The notes below the pieces were generated by a model that was given only the letters and a program-made list of their open reading frames with translations, was not told the DNA's origin and made no database searches. A DNA stretch of 64,000 bases, taken from contig CM060175.1 in the NCBI GenBank assembly GCA_030549775.1, forward strand, positions 33,521,262 through 33,585,261. Reading direction: 5' to 3'. Both the position numbers and the translations under genes were made by a program. The stretch is from Tamarix chinensis. Taxonomy: Eukaryota; Streptophyta; Magnoliopsida; Caryophyllales; Tamaricaceae. Below, piece by piece: positions 61,086-64,000 of the stretch (position 1 is its first letter; every line of letters starts with the position of its first letter).

Positions 61086-62039
61086 AGCAATTTGTAGGGG
61101 GAAAACAACGAAGGAGGGAGAGGGCACGCGGGGCGGGTGCAGCAAGTTGCCGACCGGCGGTGGCAGCCGGCGTATGCCCTACGAATTGCAGGGTGTGTTT
61201 GGCTCGGTATGGGGAAATTTAAAGGGGGCAGTACGCGTGAGGGGAAGGACGAGCAGGTTGGGTCGAAATGGGAAAGGAAAGCGACAGGGATGGCAGGAGA
61301 GGATGGCCGGACGGGCAGGTGGCTGTCGGCGGTGCAGGCTGCGAGTTGCAGGCCTGGCGCGGTGGACCGGGCGGTCCAGGAGAAAAAGGAAAGGAGGGGG
61401 AGTGGGGAAGTTTGGCAACGGTCTTAAGGTTTTTAAACAAAACGCGGCATTTCAACGGGTAGAAGGTCAAAGTGTTGCATCGTGTTATCGGTTTGGCAAC
61501 GGTTATTTGTCACTTAACGCGACGCGGAGTCTCAACGAATCAAGGGACGAAACGCTGCGTCACGCTTATGCGATGGAGGCCAAACAGCACTGGGCCGCTG
61601 GGGAAGGAGAAGGTAGGAGGGGGTTGGGCCGCGGGTAGGCCCAACCAAAGAGAAGAAGAAGGAAAAGATAGGAAAAGAAGAAAAGAAGAAAAGAAAGAAA
61701 AAAAAAGAGGAAAAAGAAGATTTTAAGTATTTTGGTTTTACATAAATATTTAGAGTATTTTTCTTTGGGTACCCAGAATAAGAATATTTAAATATTTAAA
61801 TAAAATATTAAACCTCCTTTTTAGGCTAATTTAGGGCCCTTTTAAAAATATTCTTCCTAACTCCTTTTTAATTTACACAAAGCACAATTTTCCTCCTTTA
61901 TAAAAATATTTATAATTTTCCTATTAATTTGCCCTACATAATCCCTCTTAATATAAATAAAATAATAAATTAAATTAATTTCCCAATAAATCCTTATTTA
62001 ATGACATATTTCCAAAATAATTTATTCTGGGATATTTCA

Positions 62040-62056
62040 TCACTACCCCCTTAAAA
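62040..62056 (-). other. Polypurine tract of element A
   Basis: Minus-strand TTTTTAAGGGGGTAGTGA immediately before the LTR start; almost identical to those of E1 (24098) and E3 (28678). A second, imperfect copy (CTAAGGGGATAGTTAATTTA) lies about 115 bp upstream, at 62158-62172. Confidence 0.85.
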
Positions 62057-62193
62057 ACAGACTTCACTCCTGAAGTCTCGTGCAGCTCTCTAGGGTTAGG
62101 GTTAGGGTATTCTAAACTCCTATAATAATGCAGCATTAGCTATACTTAAATTAACTATCCCCTTAGGGACAAACTAGATAAAAAAAAAAGAAT

Positions 62194-63186
62194 CTAACCT
62201 GTGATGAAAAGCTCAGGGTATGTCTCTCGCATATCCTTCTCGGTCTCCTAGGTTGCTTCCTCGGTTCCATGTCGACTCCATAAGATATTAACCAGGGGCA
62301 CCAAACTCGTACGAGTCTTCCTTAGTTTGGTGTCGAGAATCCGCACTGGTTGCTCTTCATAGCTCAATGAGTCGTCCAATTCTACCTCATCTGGGTGGAT
62401 CACATGGGAGGGGTCAGCAATGTACTTCCATAGCTATGAGACATGGAACACATTATGAACCCATGCCAACTCTGGAGGGAGAGCTACTCGATAGGCAACC
62501 TCTCCTACCCGCTCCAAGATCTCAAAGGGGCCAATGTACCTCAGGCTCAACTTCCCTTTCCTACCAAATCTCTAAATACCCTTCGTGGGGGAGACCCTCA
62601 ACAATACTCTTTCCCTAGGTTCAAAGTCACCCTCTCGGCGTTTCCGATCTCCATAACTCTTCTGTCTACTATGTGTTGTCCTCATCCAATCCTGAATCTG
62701 CCAAACCTGCTTAGTCATCTCATCGATCAGCTCACGTCCCAACACTACTGTCTCACTGATGTCACTCCAACACAAAGGGGTCCGGCACTTCTGCCCGTAC
62801 AAAGCTTCAAAGGGGGCCATCCTAATACTGGCGTGGTAGCTGTTGTTATACGAGAACTCTATTAGGTGCAGGCGTTCCTCCCAAATACCCTGAAAATCCA
62901 GCACACATGCCCTTAGCATATACTCTAGGGTCTGTATGGTCCGCTCCGTCTGCCCATCAGTGGCAGGATGGAAAGTTGTGCTCATCTTCAACCTTGTCCC
63001 CAGGACCTCCTGTAGCTTTCTCCTGAAATGGGAGACAAACCTCGAATCCCTATCCGATACAATATCTGTCGGGACCCTATGACGGATGACCACAAACTTC
63101 ATGTAGGCCCTCGCTAGCTGATCCATACTCCAGGTGGATTTCATCGGAATGAACACAGTCGACTTAGTTAATATGTCCACGACTAC
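62194..63186 (-). pseudogene. Element A integrase core, C-terminus and chromodomain
   Basis: The frame runs to the natural TAG at 62194 with internal TAGs only at 62572 (Gln expected), 62434 (Gln) and 62248 (Trp). The DDE core is seen as VVVDILTKSTVF, IVSDRDSRFVSHF and DGQTERTIQTLEYM. FSYNNSYHASIRMAPFEALY follows. The C-terminal domain (RYIGPFEILERVGEV) and a chromodomain-like tail (PVRILDTKLRKTRTSLVPLV, LWSRHGTEEAT) end with PELFITG. E1 has CAG and TGG codons at the second and third positions, confirming the expected residues. Integrase inserts the element DNA; the chromodomain is thought to direct it to heterochromatin. Confidence 0.9.
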
Positions 63187-63969
63187 CTAGATAGTGTCAC
63201 AACCGTTCTTAGTCCTCGACAAACCACTGCCAAAATCCATAGAGATGGAGTCCCACTTCCATCTTGGTACCTCTAAGGGCTGAAGTAGTCCCATCGGCCT
63301 CCGGTGTTCAATCTTAACCTTTTGGCACACCAGACATCGGGACACAAACTCTGCAACTTCCCGCTTCATGCGGGGCCACAAGTAGATCTTCTTCATATCC
63401 TTGTACAATTTATCTCCACCAGGATGGACTGAATAAGGGGTCTGATGCCCTTCCTCCATGATGCGATGTTTCAAATCTGAACATTTCTGCGGTACACACC
63501 ATTGACCCTTGAACTGAAGGCTGCCATCCTCATGAATGTTGAACCCTTCTGCACGGCCTTCCTGCATCTTTCGTCGGATCCTATCAAGCTTACCATCTCC
63601 TCTTTGACTAGTCCGGATCTCTTTAAAAATGGTAGGCGTGAGTGTCAAAGCACTCATGTGGGCCTCTAGGTCTCCTTGTTGAATCAACTCAACCTCCAAT
63701 CCCGACAACTCACCCATGACCCTATCCGCAACCACACAACATAATGTAGAGTGAGAGGTCTTCCTACTCAGAGCGTCCGCCACCACATTGGCCTTACCCT
63801 CGTGGTAGGTCAACTCAATGTCATAGTCCTTGACGAGCTCCAGCCACCTCCTATGTCTCATGTTAAACTCTTTCTGGGTGAAGATGTACTTGAGACTCTT
63901 ATGATATGTGAAGAATCTGCACTTCGCCCTGTACAAGTAGTGCCTCCAAATCTTCATGGCAAAAACCAT
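63187..63969 (-). pseudogene. Element A RNase H end and integrase zinc finger
   Basis: An uninterrupted 260-codon frame. It starts inside RNase H ([20 protein letters not shown]; the catalytic TDH Asp is replaced, reading TYH), continues [20 protein letters not shown] and [11 protein letters not shown], then a linker and the integrase HHCC finger ([20 protein letters not shown] ... RCLVCQKVK). It ends at DTI followed by a TAG at 63187, where IWVVVD is expected. The frame continues directly as 63186-62194. The ATG at 63969 is internal; pol continues upstream beyond the window. Confidence 0.9.
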
Positions 63970-64000
63970 CGCAGCTCACTCTAGGTCATGGGTAGGGTAG
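63970..64000 (-). pseudogene. Element A RNase H, cut by the window edge
   Basis: The last bases continue the RNase H frame on the minus strand (YPTHDLE-type region, with [12 protein letters not shown] crossing 63970). RT should follow beyond 64000. Confidence 0.6.

Larger units (their letters stand above)
57154..62039 (-). repeat. 3' LTR of element A
   Basis: 4886 bp, from TGAAATATCCCAG (complement, at 62039) to GGGGGTGTTACA (57154). In order on the minus strand: AT-rich start, polypyrimidine tract (61725-61640), TATA (61085), C-rich segment (61000-60480), AAT-rich tract (60420-59660), AAACCCTA-type region (59050-58600, weak), CCACCGG array, end. The U3 part is unusually GC-rich (61100-61640, CpG-rich), unlike the decayed U3 of the other LTRs, which suggests a younger copy. 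Confidence 0.92.
57154..64000 (-). mobile_element. Element A: Tekay-type chromovirus, 3' half, running off the window
   Basis: On the minus strand: RNase H, integrase, chromodomain, polypurine tract and a complete 3' LTR. The pol frame is intact except for four TAG codons, making this the best preserved LTR element here. RT, gag and 5' LTR should lie beyond 64000. It inserted in the 5' LTR of element C; the five bases below the LTR end (TATTA, 57149-57153) should be repeated beyond the 5' LTR. Confidence 0.92.

Noticed and set aside
60986..61726. Several Gly/Arg-rich plus-strand frames up to 163 codons
   Set aside because: Opposite strand of the GC-rich U3 of LTR A; many overlapping frames at once are typical of GC-rich non-coding DNA.
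62367..62865. Plus-strand frames of 83 and 140 codons
   Set aside because: Antisense shadows of the element A integrase, whose motifs are all on the minus strand.

Overview
The window is repeat-dense, gene-poor plant nuclear DNA, almost certainly heterochromatin of a flowering plant. Every recognisable coding piece belongs to a transposable element: Ty3/gypsy chromoviruses of the Tekay/Del type (initiator-Met-tRNA primer sites, a chromodomain at the integrase C-terminus, very long 3.4-4.9 kb LTRs), a second short-LTR chromovirus, an older Ty3/gypsy family, L1-type plant LINEs and one MITE. I found no host gene, tRNA or rRNA that I could support.

Layout. 1-2580: eroded gypsy-type remnants. 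2585-5532: LINE fragment, cut in its reverse transcriptase by Tekay element E1. 5533-24872: E1 (+ strand), with a 5' LTR (5533-14732) that carries a nested solo LTR (8334-13196, TSD GTTAG), broken gag-pol, a second solo LTR inside RNase H (17843-22381, TSD GAGTT), integrase plus chromodomain, and a 3' LTR cut off at about 24872. 24873-28060: E2, a 5'-truncated, internally deleted chromovirus carrying a MITE. 28063-32134: the integrase tail and 3' LTR of Tekay element E3. 32135-38896: AT-rich, mostly unreadable sequence with an old LTR-plus-leader fragment of family C. 38897-57153: element C (- strand), an ancient Ty3/gypsy copy, invaded by a 5'-truncated LINE (44832-45750, 12-bp TSD) and by Tekay element B (46483-about 56416); B itself carries a nearly full-length LINE (about 50334-55403). 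57154-64000: Tekay element A (- strand), with a complete 3' LTR and a pol frame running off the window. Dated LTR elements up to 32 kb are on +, those from 34 kb on are on -.

The most interesting signals are inside the Tekay LTRs. Downstream of the LTR TATA box, hence in the predicted RNA leader, there are (i) short hairpins with an NGAA loop and an apparently covarying closing pair, spread through ATT-rich tracts, and (ii) a conserved array of two blocks of three CCACCGG...AATAGTGG units at about 48-bp spacing, present in every LTR that covers the region. A third signal is mutational: in the two best preserved pol-type frames (LINE B and element A), all twelve in-frame stops are TAG, mostly where CAG or TGG is expected, as predicted for deamination of CHG-methylated cytosine. 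Clade names, domain names and expected residues come from family knowledge and from comparing copies within this window; no database search was run.
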